Assembly (NCBI GenBank): GCA_004380135.1
Contig: QXCR01000010.1
Location: forward strand, 248,001 to 312,000
DNA from: Stemphylium vesicarium
Taxonomy: Eukaryota; Ascomycota; Dothideomycetes; Pleosporales; Pleosporaceae
Direction of reading: 5' to 3'
Length of the DNA stretch: 64,000 nt
Part shown: positions 47,824-59,650 of the stretch, one piece after another
Position numbering within the stretch: position 1 is the first letter of the stretch
Layout: each line of letters begins with the position of its first letter
Translations under genes and position numbers: made by a program
Notes under the pieces: generated by a model
Database searches by the model: none
What the model saw: only the letters and a program-made list of their open reading frames with translations
What the model was told of the DNA's origin: nothing

Positions 47824-48986
47824 CTACTCTTGCGACTGGCTGCGACGCATCTTCTCCGCCTCGAGGTTCTCATACAGGAGGTACAGCGCCTTCTCATTAG
47901 CAGTGGCACTACCAGTGATGGTGAACATGCGCTCGCCCGTGTCGTCGTGGGGTGCTTTGGCGATGGAGATGCGAGCGTTGGACGTCTTCCGGATCTCGCT
48001 AATCTTGCTGCCGCCGCGTCCAATGATGCAGCCGACCATGTCAGACGGAATGCTGATGTTTTGCGTCTGCATCTCCTCGCCGTCCTCGGTATGCGTAGGG
48101 GGCGGGGGTCTGCTGGCGGCGTCCGAGCCAGATCGTCGAGAGAAAGCCGGCGGTGCGTCACTGAAATCGGCGCCGTGACCAGTGCGGTTGTACGAGCGTC
48201 CGCCCATACCGCCAGTGGGCGCGCTACTGCCGTTGGACAGCGGGCCGGGCCCAACGCCAGGCTGGACCCTGACGGCGGGGTTGTAGAGGACAGTACCGTA
48301 GCCGCGCTCGTGGTCATCGATGAGACACTTACCAATCTCCCAGACAGCCTTCTCAATGCCGGCAGGGGAACCTTGAACCTCGACGATGCGCTCGGTGGAC
48401 TGGGGGAGCATCTCCTTTTGCGCGACCATGCGAACACCCGAGGCATCCTGGATCTGCTTGATCTTGAGGCCTTGGCGACCGATAATGGTGCCCATCTGGT
48501 TGTGCGAGATGAGGAGACGGATGGCTGCAGAGGTTAGCTTGGTACTCTCATAAGTGGTCACACTGGTGTGAGAGCGAGGCCTTTGTACGTACGATGAGTG
48601 CCGTCGGTGCGAATGACGCCGCCCATGCCCATGGCAGGCGCGCCCTCGAGCAGTCCTTTGGCGGCTAAACCGTAGGCCTTGGAGATACCAGAGAGGCTAC
48701 CAGTGACGGAGAGGACACGGTCGTGAACACCTTGGACGACCTTGCTGACGCCGGCGCGCACACCAGTCTCGTCGCGCAGGTCAGCGACATTCTTGCCCGC
48801 CTTGCCAATAATGACTCCGGCCTCCTTGGACGAGACAATGGCTCGCAGGGTAAGCTGTGACTCGGCGTACTCCTCTTCGGTGCGGGGCACTACCTCGCCC
48901 TCGCCGTCCATGTTGAGGCGGTCGAGCTGGTCGGCGATGCGGCTGGCATCTTGGCCGGGACCGGGTTGGGGCTCTTCGGTGGACAT
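47824..48986 (-). CDS. Three-KH-domain RNA-binding protein (PBP2/HEK2/Rnc1-like)
   Basis: Exons (minus) are 48986-48593 and 48524-47824 with a 68-nt intron, giving 364 residues. Three KH domains are marked by their GxxG loops: GVIIGKAGKNVADLR (about residue 58), MGTIIGRQGLKIKQIQ (about 145) and VGCIIGRGGSKISEIR (about 290). A Gly/Pro/Ser-rich linker separates the second and third. The arrangement matches yeast Pbp2 and Hek2 and fission yeast Rnc1, which bind poly(C)-type RNA and control mRNA stability, localisation or telomere length. Two introns appear to lie in the 5' UTR, which would allow regulation at the RNA level. Confidence 0.93.
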
Positions 48987-49016
48987 GTTGTAGATATGGC
49001 CTAGGAAGTGCTGGGG

Positions 49017-49066
49017 CTGTGGTCAGTGACGTAGTTTCGCGACACGCGCAATGTCGCGACACTCAC
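49017..49066 (-). other. Predicted 5'-UTR intron of the KH gene
   Basis: The minus strand shows donor GTGAGT, branch CTGAC and acceptor CACAG around a 50-nt segment ending 30 nt before the start codon. It contains inverted TCGCGA copies. Confidence 0.6.
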
Positions 49067-49148
49067 AAGCGAAGAGGGTGAGGCGCAAAGAGGGCGGCAG
49101 AAGGTGGGAGGGGTGGAGAGAGAAAGAGACGGGTGGCCGGTCGCTAGG

Positions 49149-49214
49149 CTGGCGGTCGAATGTCAGTGATTGTGTTGAGGTTTGTGTCTAGAACTCCGCA
49201 TGGGAGCTACTCAC
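49149..49214 (-). other. Second predicted 5'-UTR intron of the KH gene
   Basis: Donor GTGAGT, branch ACTGAC and acceptor GCCAG bound a 66-nt segment on the minus strand. Confidence 0.55.
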
Positions 49215-49975
49215 AGGCGATTACGGAAGTGGCGGGGGAGGTGGTCGGTGCGGGATAGCCGACAGGTGAGAGGAGCAAGGGTGTGTGTAGAGGAGCGGGA
49301 GAGGAGAGGATTGGGGACGCGTGGGAGAAGAGAGGTGTGTTGGCGGAGCCACTTTGGAGCGTGCAGATAGTGGAGGTAAGGTGACGGAGAGGGACAAAGC
49401 CCTGGGACTGAGCAATATTAGGGCGGCAGGTTGTAGCTTCTCTTAGCGAGACGGACGAGCCTTGCCGTATTCACAAAGATTGCATGTGCTGGAAGCAGCT
49501 GCGCGTCTCTGCATGCAGCAATTGGCCTCGCACGGCAGGCAGCGTCATGCTCGACGAGAGCAATCGCCATGCGTCTACTGCAGGCGTGAATGCACCATGC
49601 TGCTCATCAATCATCGCGCGCCCCATCCGCGAACACAAAATAGACCCCGCGTGCACGAGCCCTGGACAACGGCATCGTCTCCACGACGATGCAGCTAAAA
49701 TCACGGATTGGCCAACGGCTCTCAAATTTCTAGGCTTTGTGCCGTTTGAGTGTTTGATTGGTTGATTATTCGGATTTTTCGCCACCAAGAGAATGCGTGC
49801 CGTCCTTCAACTGCGTCACGTATATGCGCCTACCTTCACACCACCTAGACGACTTCCACTCCAAAGCAGTATCTCTCAACGCCAAGCCATTCTCCTTTTT
49901 GGCTTCAAACACCTCTCACACCACCCAATGCGCCTCCTCAGCCCAATGCACCTTCCCGAACGCCCCGCGTAACCC
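49215..49975. other. Intergenic, nothing supported
   Basis: Upstream region of the KH gene and 3' flank of the dehydrogenase gene; no gene seen. Confidence 0.4.
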
Positions 49976-51178
49976 CTACTTCTGCGCTTCAAACACAATC
50001 TTCTGCACCTTCATCTTGTCGAACAAATCATAGCCCTCCACTGCCTCGCTCAAAGGCATCACCTTGTCAGCCATGAATCTGCACATGTTAGCTATTGTGA
50101 CTGTCCTAATATGAACACAGTTAAACTCACCCAAGCTTGTCCTGATGTCTCTTCAAGCTTTCCAGCGCCTCTTCAAACACGCTTCTCACAGGACAGCGGC
50201 CCATCTGAACTCTCATGTTCTTATTGTACGCCTCGTTTCCAGTCCATGGAATCTCGCCGTTGTGCACACCGACAGAACTGATGACACCCCATGGCCGGAT
50301 CAGCTCGTAGCCCATACGCAAAGCAGGGGATAGTCCAACGACTTCAATGACGATATCTGCGCCGCGGCCATCTGTCAATTCCTTGACACGTTTGTCGAGT
50401 CCTTCGCGATCCGTCTGGAAATTCCATGGTTCAGCACCAAGAGACTTGGCGAGTTCCAGACGAGATGGTACGGAGTCTACAGCAAGGATGTGTTTGGGCT
50501 TGTAGTCGGTGATATTGCAGAGTGCACAGAGGGCGACAGGTCCGCATCCAATGAGGACAACAACACTATCTTTAATCTCTTCCGGGCTGGAGTATTGGAA
50601 GCCATTCTTCGCCGCAAACATGCCAGTGGGGAAGATGTCTGCCATCAGAACCAAAGCTTCGTCCTTGATGCCTGCCGGAGCCTTTACAGCAGTGGAGTCT
50701 GCAAGCGGGACTCGTACATATTCTGCTTGGGCACCGTCGAGAGGAACGGATCCGAAGAGCTGGCTTTTGGCACATCGAGACGAAAAGCCATGTTCACAGT
50801 AGAAGCATTCTCCACAGGATGTTGTGAATGGCGTCACAACATAGTCGCCCGTCTTGAAATTTTTGACTGACGGACCCACTTCATGTACGTGTCCGGTGAA
50901 TTCGTGGCCCATCACAAAGTCGGTGCCCGATGGCTGGTGTCCCCGGAAGACGTGCAATTCGCTGGCTTGTCATTAGATATGACTTGTGTTGTATCGGATG
51001 ATGTCTGCAAACCTCCCACACAACGCCGTCTGAGAATCATTAGTAACGCACGATCTCGATGTAGTCACGAAAATACCTTGTCGACTTTGACGATGATGTC
51101 TTTGTCATCTTGAATCTTGGGAATGGGTCTGTCTTCAATCACCACCTTCCCCGGTCCCTTGAATACTACCGCTTTCAT
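49976..51178 (-). CDS. Zinc-dependent medium-chain alcohol dehydrogenase
   Basis: Exons (minus) are 51178-51077, 51029-51013, 50961-50131 and 50078-49976, giving 350 residues. The second exon is only 17 nt, yet it restores the essential TALCGSELH motif with the catalytic zinc cysteine. Other hallmarks are GHEFTGHV (zinc ligands His and Glu), the four structural zinc cysteines in CGECFYCEHGFSSRC, and a nucleotide-binding VLIGCGPVALCAL. The last exon adds LSEAVEGYDLFDKMKVQKIV, the usual C-terminal helix. The enzyme oxidises an alcohol or aldehyde adduct with NAD(P); the substrate is not evident. Confidence 0.93.
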
Positions 51179-51860
51179 GCTGTGCTGGACTGACTTGAGT
51201 GTGGTTTGAGTGGCTGTTATAATGGAGGACAAGGAATTGAGTTGGAAAGGAAATAGTCTAAGAAAATGCACAAATATAGATAGGAAAAAGGCCTGCAACC
51301 AAGTGGAGCTCGCGCCCTACATACAGAACAAGACCGCTGACGACATGAGATCCGATGTGCGGAAGAAGCCTCGGTGATGGTGCTGTGTAGGTGCTACCCC
51401 GCCGAGGCTGGACTGCGGGGTAGCTACCACCAGCAAACAGGTCACATTAGCTGCATGCGTGTTTTGGTGAATTCAATGGCATTGTTACAATAATCATAGA
51501 TGTATGTGCGTGAAATCATCCAGTCGGAGAGAGGCAGAAGTGCGGTGATGTTGCGAAAGCCTTGGCACGGTGGCGCGCCTCGGCTTGCTGCGGAGTGGGT
51601 AGCTCTGTGAAGCTCTTGCGCAGCTCTCCGCCTCTTTCCGTATAAAGACTCCAATACGCCGATATGGGATGGCTGGACAAAGCTGAAGGGTTCAACATAC
51701 CATGTGAACCTCCCCTTCGAACGCCTAAAGGTGAACAAGTAGAATCCGAACGCATAGAACACCGTCTGTAGAATCCAAGCCGTGTTGCTGTAACCAAACC
51801 GCAACTCCCTTCAAATGCCCTTCCAGATATGACGCCAGCCCGGTATAGTGTAGCTCCTCA
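51179..51860. other. Intergenic, dehydrogenase upstream region
   Basis: No gene is supported. A minus-strand frame at 51442-51804 has unnatural composition and probably lies in the Yippee 3' flank. Confidence 0.4.
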
Positions 51861-52247
51861 TCAGGTGACGGTGCACAGTAGCTCCGCCTCCAAGATGAAC
51901 TTTCCCTCTTTGTACTTTTCGCTGGCCTCGTAGGCCTTGTCGTACTTCCAGCCGACCGTCTCCTTGCACTGGCGGCAATGGATGTCGCGCACGATGTGAC
52001 GGCCGGTCGTCATGTTGCGCTCGTTGGGGTCGGATTCAGTCACGTTGACGACGCTGTCGAACAGGTAGGCCTTGCCGTGCTGGCCACGGAAGTTCTGCGA
52101 CAGTCAGCGTCTTATCGATACGAAGGCAGGGTACCGGAATGAGCTCACCCTGCTAAGGATGTCATCATGGTTGGAGAGATGCGTCTTGCAGTTCTTGCAG
52201 CCGTAGATGCGCGACGAGTTGAGGTAAATGTTGTATGTGAGCCCCAT
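51861..52247 (-). CDS. Yippee family zinc-binding protein
   Basis: Exons (minus) are 52247-52149 and 52094-51861 with a 54-nt intron, giving 110 residues, the typical compact length. The start MGLTYNIYLNSSRIYGCKNC holds the first CxxC pair, and DIHCRQCKETVGWKYDKAYE holds the second; together they bind one zinc. FRGQHGKAYLFDSVVNV after the intron is the family hallmark. The fold resembles cereblon and Mis18. In plants and animals members act in the nucleus or at centrosomes; in filamentous fungi homologs affect growth and conidiation, but the mechanism is unclear. Confidence 0.95.
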
Positions 52248-53775
52248 GGTGATGGACAGGCGGTCGGATTCGCAGGTGGAGGCTTGGTGAAGCTTGGGTG
52301 GTTTGGGCAGACGTTCGCAGTAGTCAGAAGTAGCCACTGGGTGTTGGTCGCCGCCTGTCATACGTGCTGCTGGCCCGAGTTTAGAGGCGATAGAGCTGGC
52401 GGGAGACTAGTGTTTGAGTGCTATGGAACGCCGAAGCTTGTGGCACCCGGTATTGCGCCAAAGCGCGTCTTCTGTCTTGAACTGTAGAGTAGAAGCGTTG
52501 GCTGGGTATGCTGGGGGAGCGGACGCCGGGATGCTGGTACCTGGTGGCACGTGCGTTGACCTGACGGGATGACGGAGCTCGATGACGAAGGCGACGAGGA
52601 TGTTGCTAAGGTGCAAGCGGGCGATGCTAAACGACTACTTTGTACTCGGCGTCTTCTACTGCGTGTCACTATGGTTTGCGTAGTTCTATTGCAGTCTTGG
52701 AATTACAACATGAGGGATGCTGGGAGCGGGGTCCATGATAGTGATAGGGACCAGCCAATGCGCCAATAGAAGGGCTGGTGAGATGGAGAGGCAGTCAGCT
52801 GGGGTCGTAGTGACACGACAGGCTGACGCATACGAGGCCGTCAGGTATCAACAGGAGGTCCTTTTTGACTTGTTTCTCGTAAAATCTACGTGGTTGTCCA
52901 AGAGATGATGCAGGAAGCGTTGTGATTGGCTGTGATTGGCTGCGAGCTTCTCGAATTACTCTATTTGGGCAACCCTAGCCGGCCCTCCGTTGTGCAGCAA
53001 TACATACTTTCTCACCTTCGGTCATGACGGGGCATGCAATCATCTTCTGTTTCCCAGCAGCTGCTTGAGGCGTTGCCAAGCCCGCTGTCAACGTCGTGAA
53101 GCCTTCTGCACCCGCAAACAGAGAGCGTTTTACATTGGCACACAAAGAAGTAGGCTGGCTGTCAAAAAAGGCCAGCGCATCATGCCAATGCGAAAGGGCC
53201 ATGATGAGCGTTGGGAGTGGATAGAACTCACGCACCCCATATGCACGGTGCTGTCGATCTGTTGACAGTGCGCATCCCAGCCTCGCTGATTGCAGACTCG
53301 AGGTTGCCTGGGGGAATTGTGCTCGTAGCGGCCGGTCATCAGTCATGGCTTTTGTGTGCAGTGGAGGGCGTCGATAGGTGCACGAAGCTTACACTTTACC
53401 CAAACGCAAGGTGTGGGGGCATGCAAATTGCTTTTTTGTTTCGTCTCTTCTACCAAAATCACGATGCAACTTGATAGGGGTTCACAGTCGGCACTCTGAA
53501 GGAGCATATTCCAGTCACAACGACATGCACCGCAGACTTGGCTTTACTAGTAAGGGACCTGCGCCCCAGCCTTCCGATGCACGTCCGCTGCGGCTTGATA
53601 GTGTGGCAGAGGTGCTAGCGGGATCATCCACGCTGATATGGAACATTCTAGCAACGTTAAGAACCAAAATCCCAGCTTATTTTTTGCCGGCCCTGGAGCA
53701 TACCAACAGCTGTCCGACTAAATTTCTAGCGACCTAGTCACCATACAGGCCGCTACTTTCCCGCCGTTCGCCCCC
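52248..53775. other. 1.5 kb divergent intergenic region
   Basis: It separates the Yippee and DnaJ genes, which point away from each other, so both promoters lie here. No gene is supported. Confidence 0.45.
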
Positions 53776-55863
53776 ATGGTTCTTCCCTCTATCTTTGCCA
53801 AATCGTCAAAGAAATCCAGGCCCGCACCACAGAACAGCTCAGACATCCCTCCCGCCTCTCCCGAGAAACAGTCACACTCCAAGGTGAAAGACAGGGAACG
53901 CTCATCCCGCCGCTCGAGCTCCTACTCGTCCAAGCGCTCGTCCAAGTACGACCGCGACTCGCACCCGCTAAATCTGCCTCCCGAGGAGCGCCAGCGCCTC
54001 TCTTCGCAAATGTCCGCCATGGATCAGCCCACGCCCCAGCCAATGGACGTCGACAGGGAATACTCGTCCTCTCCCGCACCCTCGAGTCCAGCAACAGAGG
54101 CCCCCAAGCAGAATGGCTCCAACGGCGTCCCCGACGGCCCAGCTCCTCCACCACACCGATACACAAAGAGCCCGCCGCCGCCCACGGCAAATTATGCTGC
54201 TACCCCCGAGGCGGCCACACCACCCGCACAGCCCCCCACGATAGACGCAGAGGAGTACAAGGCTGCCGGCAACAAGTTCTTCAAGATCAAGGACTATCCC
54301 AGGGCCATTGAGGAGTACTCTAAAGGTGCGTTGTAACAAGGGTGCAAGCAGTCCGTCAGGCTAACCAACCCATAGCCATCGAGGCCGATCCCAAGAATGC
54401 CACCTACTACTCCAACCGCGCCGCCGCCTACATTTCCGCAAACCGCTTCTACGAGGCCATGGAGGACTGCAAAAAGGCCGACGAGCTTGACCCCAACAAC
54501 ATGAAGATTCTGCTGCGGTTAGGCCGAGTATACACCAGTCTCGGTCGGCCCGACGAGGCTGTGGAGGTGTACGACTCCATCAATGCCACAGCCAAGGACA
54601 AGCAGCCTGCACTGACCATGCAGAAGCATCTCCGCATGGCAGAAGAGACCTCACGAAACGAGGGCTCAGGCTCCATGGTCATATATGCCCTCAACGAGGC
54701 TGAAAAGGGCCTCGGCGTTGGCGTGGACAAGCCGCGAAAGTGGCAGCTGATGCGGGGAGAGGCGCATCTGCGTATGAGTAGTGCCAATGCGCTTGGGGAG
54801 GCAGCAAACGTCGCAATGTCGCTGTTGCGATACAACAACCAAGACCCCGACGCCCTAGTACTGCGTGGCCGCGTTCTATACGCCCAAGGCGAGAACGACA
54901 AGGCTGTGCAGCACTTCCGACAAGCACTCAACTGCGACCCCGACTTCAAGGCCGCGGTCAAGTACCTGCGAATGGTGCAGAAGCTCGACCGCATGAAGCA
55001 GGAGGGCAATGCCGCCTTCAAGTCTGGCAGGTACCAAGAAGCCATCGACACCTACTCGCAAGCTTTGGAAGTCGACCCCTCCAACAAGGGCACAAACTCC
55101 AAGATCCTACAAAACAGAGCCCTCTGCCACAGCCGACAAAAGAGCTGGAGGCAAGCCATTGCCGACTGCGAAAAGGCACTGGAACTGGACCCAAGCTACA
55201 CAAAGGCACGGAAGACCAGGGCGAAGGCCTTGGGTGAGAGCGGCAACTGGGAAGAGGCGCTGCGTGACCTCAAGGCCATTGCGGAAGAGAACCCATCTGA
55301 ACCAGGCATTGCCAAAGAAATCCGCGATGCCGAGATGGAGCTGAAGAAGAGCAAGAGGAAGGACTACTACAAGATCCTCGGTCTTGAGAAGGATGCGACC
55401 GAGACGCAGATCAAGAAGGCCTACCGAAAGCTGGCCATCGTACACCACCCCGACAAGAACCCCGACGATGCAGATGCTGCGGATAGGTTCAAGGAGATCC
55501 AGGAAGCGCACGAGACCCTGAGCGACCCACAGAAGCGTGAAAGATACGACTCTGGTGCTGACCTCGTCGACCCCTCCGACATGTTTGGCGGAGGGGGTAT
55601 GGGAGGAGGCATGGGTGGCATGGGTGGTGGCATCGACCCTGAAATCCGTAAGTTCTATTATGCTCGCCCCAAGGAGGATGCCGCTAACATCACTCACAGT
55701 CATGCAAATGTTCGGTGGCATGGGAGGAGGAATGGGAGGCGGCCGAGGCGGTGGCGGCGGCGGCTTCCACTTCAGCGGTGGTGGCGGCAGTCCATTCGGC
55801 GGTATGGGCGGCATGCCTGGCGGTGGCCGAAGCAGAGGACCCCCCGGCGGCTTCCCCTTCTAA
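53776..55863 (+). CDS. TPR-DnaJ co-chaperone (DNAJC7-like)
   Basis: Exons are 53776-54325, 54376-55647 and 55700-55863, giving 661 residues. A disordered Ser/Pro-rich N-terminus (about 155 residues) precedes a tandem array of TPR motifs (AGNKFFKIKDYPRAIEEYSK; EGNAAFKSGRYQEAIDTYSQ). A J domain follows at about 510-575 (DYYKILGLEKDATETQIKKA), with the HPD motif at 541-543 that stimulates Hsp70 ATPase. The tail is Gly/Met-rich (GGMGGGMGG) and ends in GGFPF. This order is that of DNAJC7/TPR2, which links Hsp70 and Hsp90. It acts in the cytosol or nucleus. Confidence 0.93.
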
Positions 55864-56767
55864 AGGAACTAAAATACCCCGTCGTTCTCCCCGGCGTCCT
55901 GCCATTTCGCTTCCGCACGCGCCCAAAGAGAACGACCCCTTGATTCATGTGTATACCCCCCTTTGGCACGACATGACACACATTTTCCGACAAATCTCAT
56001 ACAATGGCGTTGGGTAAAGGGAGATTGCGCGAGCTGTAGATTTGTAGAACGATCCACTCGTTGGGGGAATCGTTTCTCTCTCCTTGTTATTTTGTTTGGG
56101 GGGGCTTGTGCGTTGCATTGCCTGGCGTCTCTTGTCTCTGTCCCTCTCATTGCTATATATATGGTTCTGCGACACTTTAACACTTGGGTGCGCGTCCCCC
56201 CGGCCTTGATGAAAGATCTCATAGCGAAATAAGCATGCTGAAGATCGAGACAAACTTTTGTAATACATGAACCGTAACAATTCTCTGATCTCTGTGGTGT
56301 TTCTTTTCCTGGAAAGCTTCTATGGCTCCTTCAACATGGTGATTCCTCTCCCGCAACGGAAACGGAAACGAAAATGTAGTACATTTGGACCATGGCGGGT
56401 TAAAAAAACAGTTGAATGACGTAATCAACACTAGGCTTGAAATGCGCAAAACCACCATCTCGTATCGCGAGACTATGTAGGTTTAACATTCTACTACTTT
56501 TCACAAAGCGATATCGCCTTCCAACAGCCAAATATCTGAAAATTTTAAAGATTCTCGGTAATATCGCAGAGCTAGAGATAAAGAGCAGGGAAAATAATCG
56601 CATCCGGGAATTCAATCTTTTCCCTCCCGCAAGATCGTTCTTCAAAGAGAAAGCGCAACAGGCGGAAGGACGGAAGAGAAGGACAAAAAAAAAGGAAGCC
56701 AAATCATACACCAAATCAATATTCTAAAGAAAATCCATATACTTCCCGCGGATCAAAAACCCCCACA
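55864..56767. other. Intergenic, nothing supported
   Basis: AT-rich sequence between two co-oriented genes. Small minus-strand frames around 56219-56714 look random. Confidence 0.4.
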
Positions 56768-57457
56768 ATGCAAGGCCGCCAAAGCCACACCAACAACCCT
56801 CCATCCCATGGCCAAAGCAACCCCCGCGCAATCCCTCGCGGCCGCGGTCGAGGCAGAGGTCGAGGCAGCGCCCCATCCTTCAGAGGCAACAACAGCCGCA
56901 ATCACTCCAGCGTCCCCTCCTACTCCTCCCTCACCCCCGGGACCCCCGTCTCGATAATCCTCAAACAAGACCAACAATCCGGCCACCAAGTCCGCGGCAT
57001 CGTCGCCGACCTGCTCACCCGCGGTGACCATCCACGCGGCGTCAAAGTCAGGCTAAGGGATGGCCGCGTGGGCCGTGTCCAGGGTGTTGTTAGTGAGAGT
57101 GAGGGAATGAGCGGGGAGGCTGTTGTTGGAGGGCCGGGGGCGAGGTTGGGTAGGGATGGTGATATTGGAGGAGGTAGTGGCGGTAGTGGTGGAAGGATGC
57201 TAGGTGGAAGGGTAGAGAGGGATATTCGTGAGGAGGATGAGTATTTGTTTGATGAGGGGAGAGGGGCGCGTGGTGTGGCTGATATGGGGCTTTTTGCGGC
57301 GTTGGAAGAGGCGGATCGGAGACATGAGCAGAGTGTGGGTGGAGGGGCTGGGGGAGGGGGGAAGGTGCAGAATGATACGGCGGTTTGTCCGGTTTGTGGG
57401 GGGTTTGAGGGGGATGAGGTTGCGGTTGCGCGACATGTTGAGGGGCACTTTGAGTAG
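56768..57457 (+). CDS. YwbE/DUF2196-domain protein with C-terminal zinc finger
   Basis: Single exon of 229 residues. An RG-rich N-terminus (GRGRGRGRGSAPSFRG) suggests RNA binding. Residues about 57-105 carry the YwbE/DUF2196 signature: GTPVSIILKQDQQSGHQVRG, then GDHPRGVKVRLRDGRVGRVQ. A Gly-rich acidic linker follows. The C-terminal 25 residues form a C-x2-C...H-x3-H finger (CPVCGGFEGDEVAVARHVEG), like UBZ4-type ubiquitin-binding fingers. The DUF2196 domain is best known from small bacterial proteins of unknown function; here it is one part of a larger protein. A link between RNA and ubiquitin is speculation. Confidence 0.82.
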   Translation: MQGRQSHTNNPPSHGQSNPRAIPRGRGRGRGRGSAPSFRGNNSRNHSSVPSYSSLTPGTPVSIILKQDQQSGHQVRGIVADLLTRGDHPRGVKVRLRDGRVGRVQGVVSESEGMSGEAVVGGPGARLGRDGDIGGGSGGSGGRMLGGRVERDIREEDEYLFDEGRGARGVADMGLFAALEEADRRHEQSVGGGAGGGGKVQNDTAVCPVCGGFEGDEVAVARHVEGHFE

Positions 57458-57654
57458 TAGCGGAGATGGTATATTTGGGGGATGTAGTTGGGAGATGTTT
57501 TGTATGACTTCATTTTGAGCTGGGCTGAAAGCTCTCAGCGTAATGGAACTACGTCGTTGCGATATCTACTTGATGGTGACAACTCTAAGTCATATCCTTA
57601 GCATATGGCATGCTGCTGATGTGATGCAGCTACCTTGAGCGCACCATTCCATCC

Positions 57655-59078
57655 TCACTTGTAAGTAATCTCAGCACCGCTCTTCTCGTCTATATTAATG
57701 AAATCCTTCTTGAGCTTCCAGGACGCCACGCCCCTACCATCATTATGCGCTCATGCGCGCGACGATGGCGTAAGAGATGATGGCGCCACTCCATGTACTG
57801 CTTTAGAAAGTCTTCATCGTCGGACCACCCCATGAACATCTCATGCACTGTTTTTGGATCCACGTTCTCACAAGTAGAGTTCTGGTCGTCACAAGTGTTT
57901 CGTAAGTCATCGTGCTGACAGTTGTGTATACGCATGCCCTTCTTGGCCAGATCCAGATGTGTGACGAGAATGGCATCATTGGCCTTGACGCCCTGAAGCC
58001 TTTCTTCGAGTTCTTGCTTTTCCGCTTTGATCTTCTCAGTCTCCCTCTCTAGGCGGGCTGATGACGGTGGTGGTGACGCATTGGGGGTGGAGCAAACGCG
58101 TTGCATCGATGGACGTGCAGCGAGAAAGCTGCGACGGTGTCAGTGGGGTATCAGCTTGCTGCATGGGCAAAATTAAAATCTTGAACAGTTTTGAATGAAC
58201 TGATGGTACAGGTATCACTCAGGGTGAGAGACCATGGTACCAAGAGGGTGTACGTAGAGCATCAGATCCTTGGCCCGCTCAGGAAGTTGAACATGCCTGT
58301 GGCGAGCAGTTACAGCCGCAGCAGCGCTCACGCGCGCTTCCTGCAGCTCATGCTCGACGTTCTCAATCTTGTTCTTGAGGAACTGGATGATTTGATTGCA
58401 ATTTCTGACTTCTTCTTCACTGGCGTTTTGGTTTGCAACGAGCTGACAGTCCTTGCCGGCGAGTTCGTTGCTCTCCCGCTGCTCAGTGTTCAATTCCTCT
58501 TGCAGTTCGTTGACAAGGGCTCCAGAGCGAGCCACTTCGCTCGAACGGGTGCGGGATTCAGTCCTGGCTTCCTCGAGCTTGCATCGCAGTGTGGAAATCT
58601 CGACAATGAGACGCCCATTCAAATTCTGAAAGCTCTGCATTTGGATACGTGCCTGAGCAGCCTCATGAGTAGCCTTCTCAGCAGCGTTACTGGCGTCAGC
58701 GGCGGATCTCTTGAACAACAACTCTTCGGCATCGGCTTTGACTGAAGCTTCGGTGAGTGCAGCCACTTGTGCTCGAAGTCTCGCAATCTCAGATACGGCG
58801 AATTCGTTTTTCGCGTTGTCCTGTTCGAGATTCCTGTTATAGGCTCTGAGCGTGTCCGCGTCACACTGAATGCGCTATATCTCTAATTGCAGCTCATCGA
58901 TCTTGACCTTAGATGGGCTGCGCTGCTTCTTGATGTGACCCGGCTTCTTGGTCTCTCAATTGAATGGATGGGTGTCACCTGGCGTGACCTTGCCGTTCAA
59001 ATGCTCCTCAATTTTTCGGAACCACTCGGGAGTCAGATCAGTATCGTCGCCATCGCCATCGATGATTGTGTACGCCAT
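57655..59078 (-). pseudogene. Decayed coiled-coil protein gene
   Basis: One minus-strand frame runs 288 codons from ATG 59078 (MAYTIIDGDGDDTDLTPEWF) to 58215. It reads as continuous coiled coil except for TGA at 58956-58958 and TAG at 58875-58877; both could arise by C-to-T change (CGA, CAG). A downstream exon, from about 58116, continues with ERETEKIKAEKQELEERLQG. Near 57741-57748 the natural frame shifts: the best continuation is GVASWKLKKDFINIDEKSGA, ending at 57655-57657. One poor 114-nt intron could skip both stops but would remove good coiled-coil sequence. Three independent lesions favour a pseudogene. Function unknown. Confidence 0.6.
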
Positions 59079-59650
59079 TTTGTATTAGCAGATATTCGAG
59101 CACGAGGCGAGAAGTTGAGTGTAGAGGTGATGGAGAAGGCAGGTCGCCGCTGCTGTTTATGTTAGCCAAGGTCCGAGCTCGCATAACACATCCTCTTCAC
59201 CACTTACGAGGAAGTCGCGCTCGGGCGTCATCCCGGCAGCCAAGATACCCTCGTAAGACTATGTGAGTGATGAACGCTGAGCGGCATGATCAAGGCGCCC
59301 GGGCCGAAACGCTGTGAGCGGTGCACCACGCTCATAGTGATGAAGCGCAGAGAACGAGTGTGCTTGTGTCATAGGTAGTCCTTGGGGTTGGTATCGCTTT
59401 TGTGATGAACGGAGAAGAGAACGGGAAGACAATAGGGAGCAGGCTTATATCCACACAGCTAGCATACTGGAGGCCCTAACCTCATTCTGTCGTCGATGAG
59501 GTGAAAGTCCGAACAATTGCATCTTGTAGAAATGATATAAAAATCACAAGAGCATAAATGAGACTAGAAGGTTATATAGACATTTTTAGGAAAGGTGAGA
59601 ATATATAGGTAAGAGAAATCGGAGGAGAAGGCTTCCATCACATTCCACAA
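59079..59650. other. Intergenic, nothing supported
   Basis: Leader of the decayed gene and 3' flank of the secreted repeat protein gene. Confidence 0.4.

Noticed and set aside
51442..51804. 120-codon minus-strand frame
   Set aside because: Unnatural composition and a position in the likely 3' flank of the Yippee gene.
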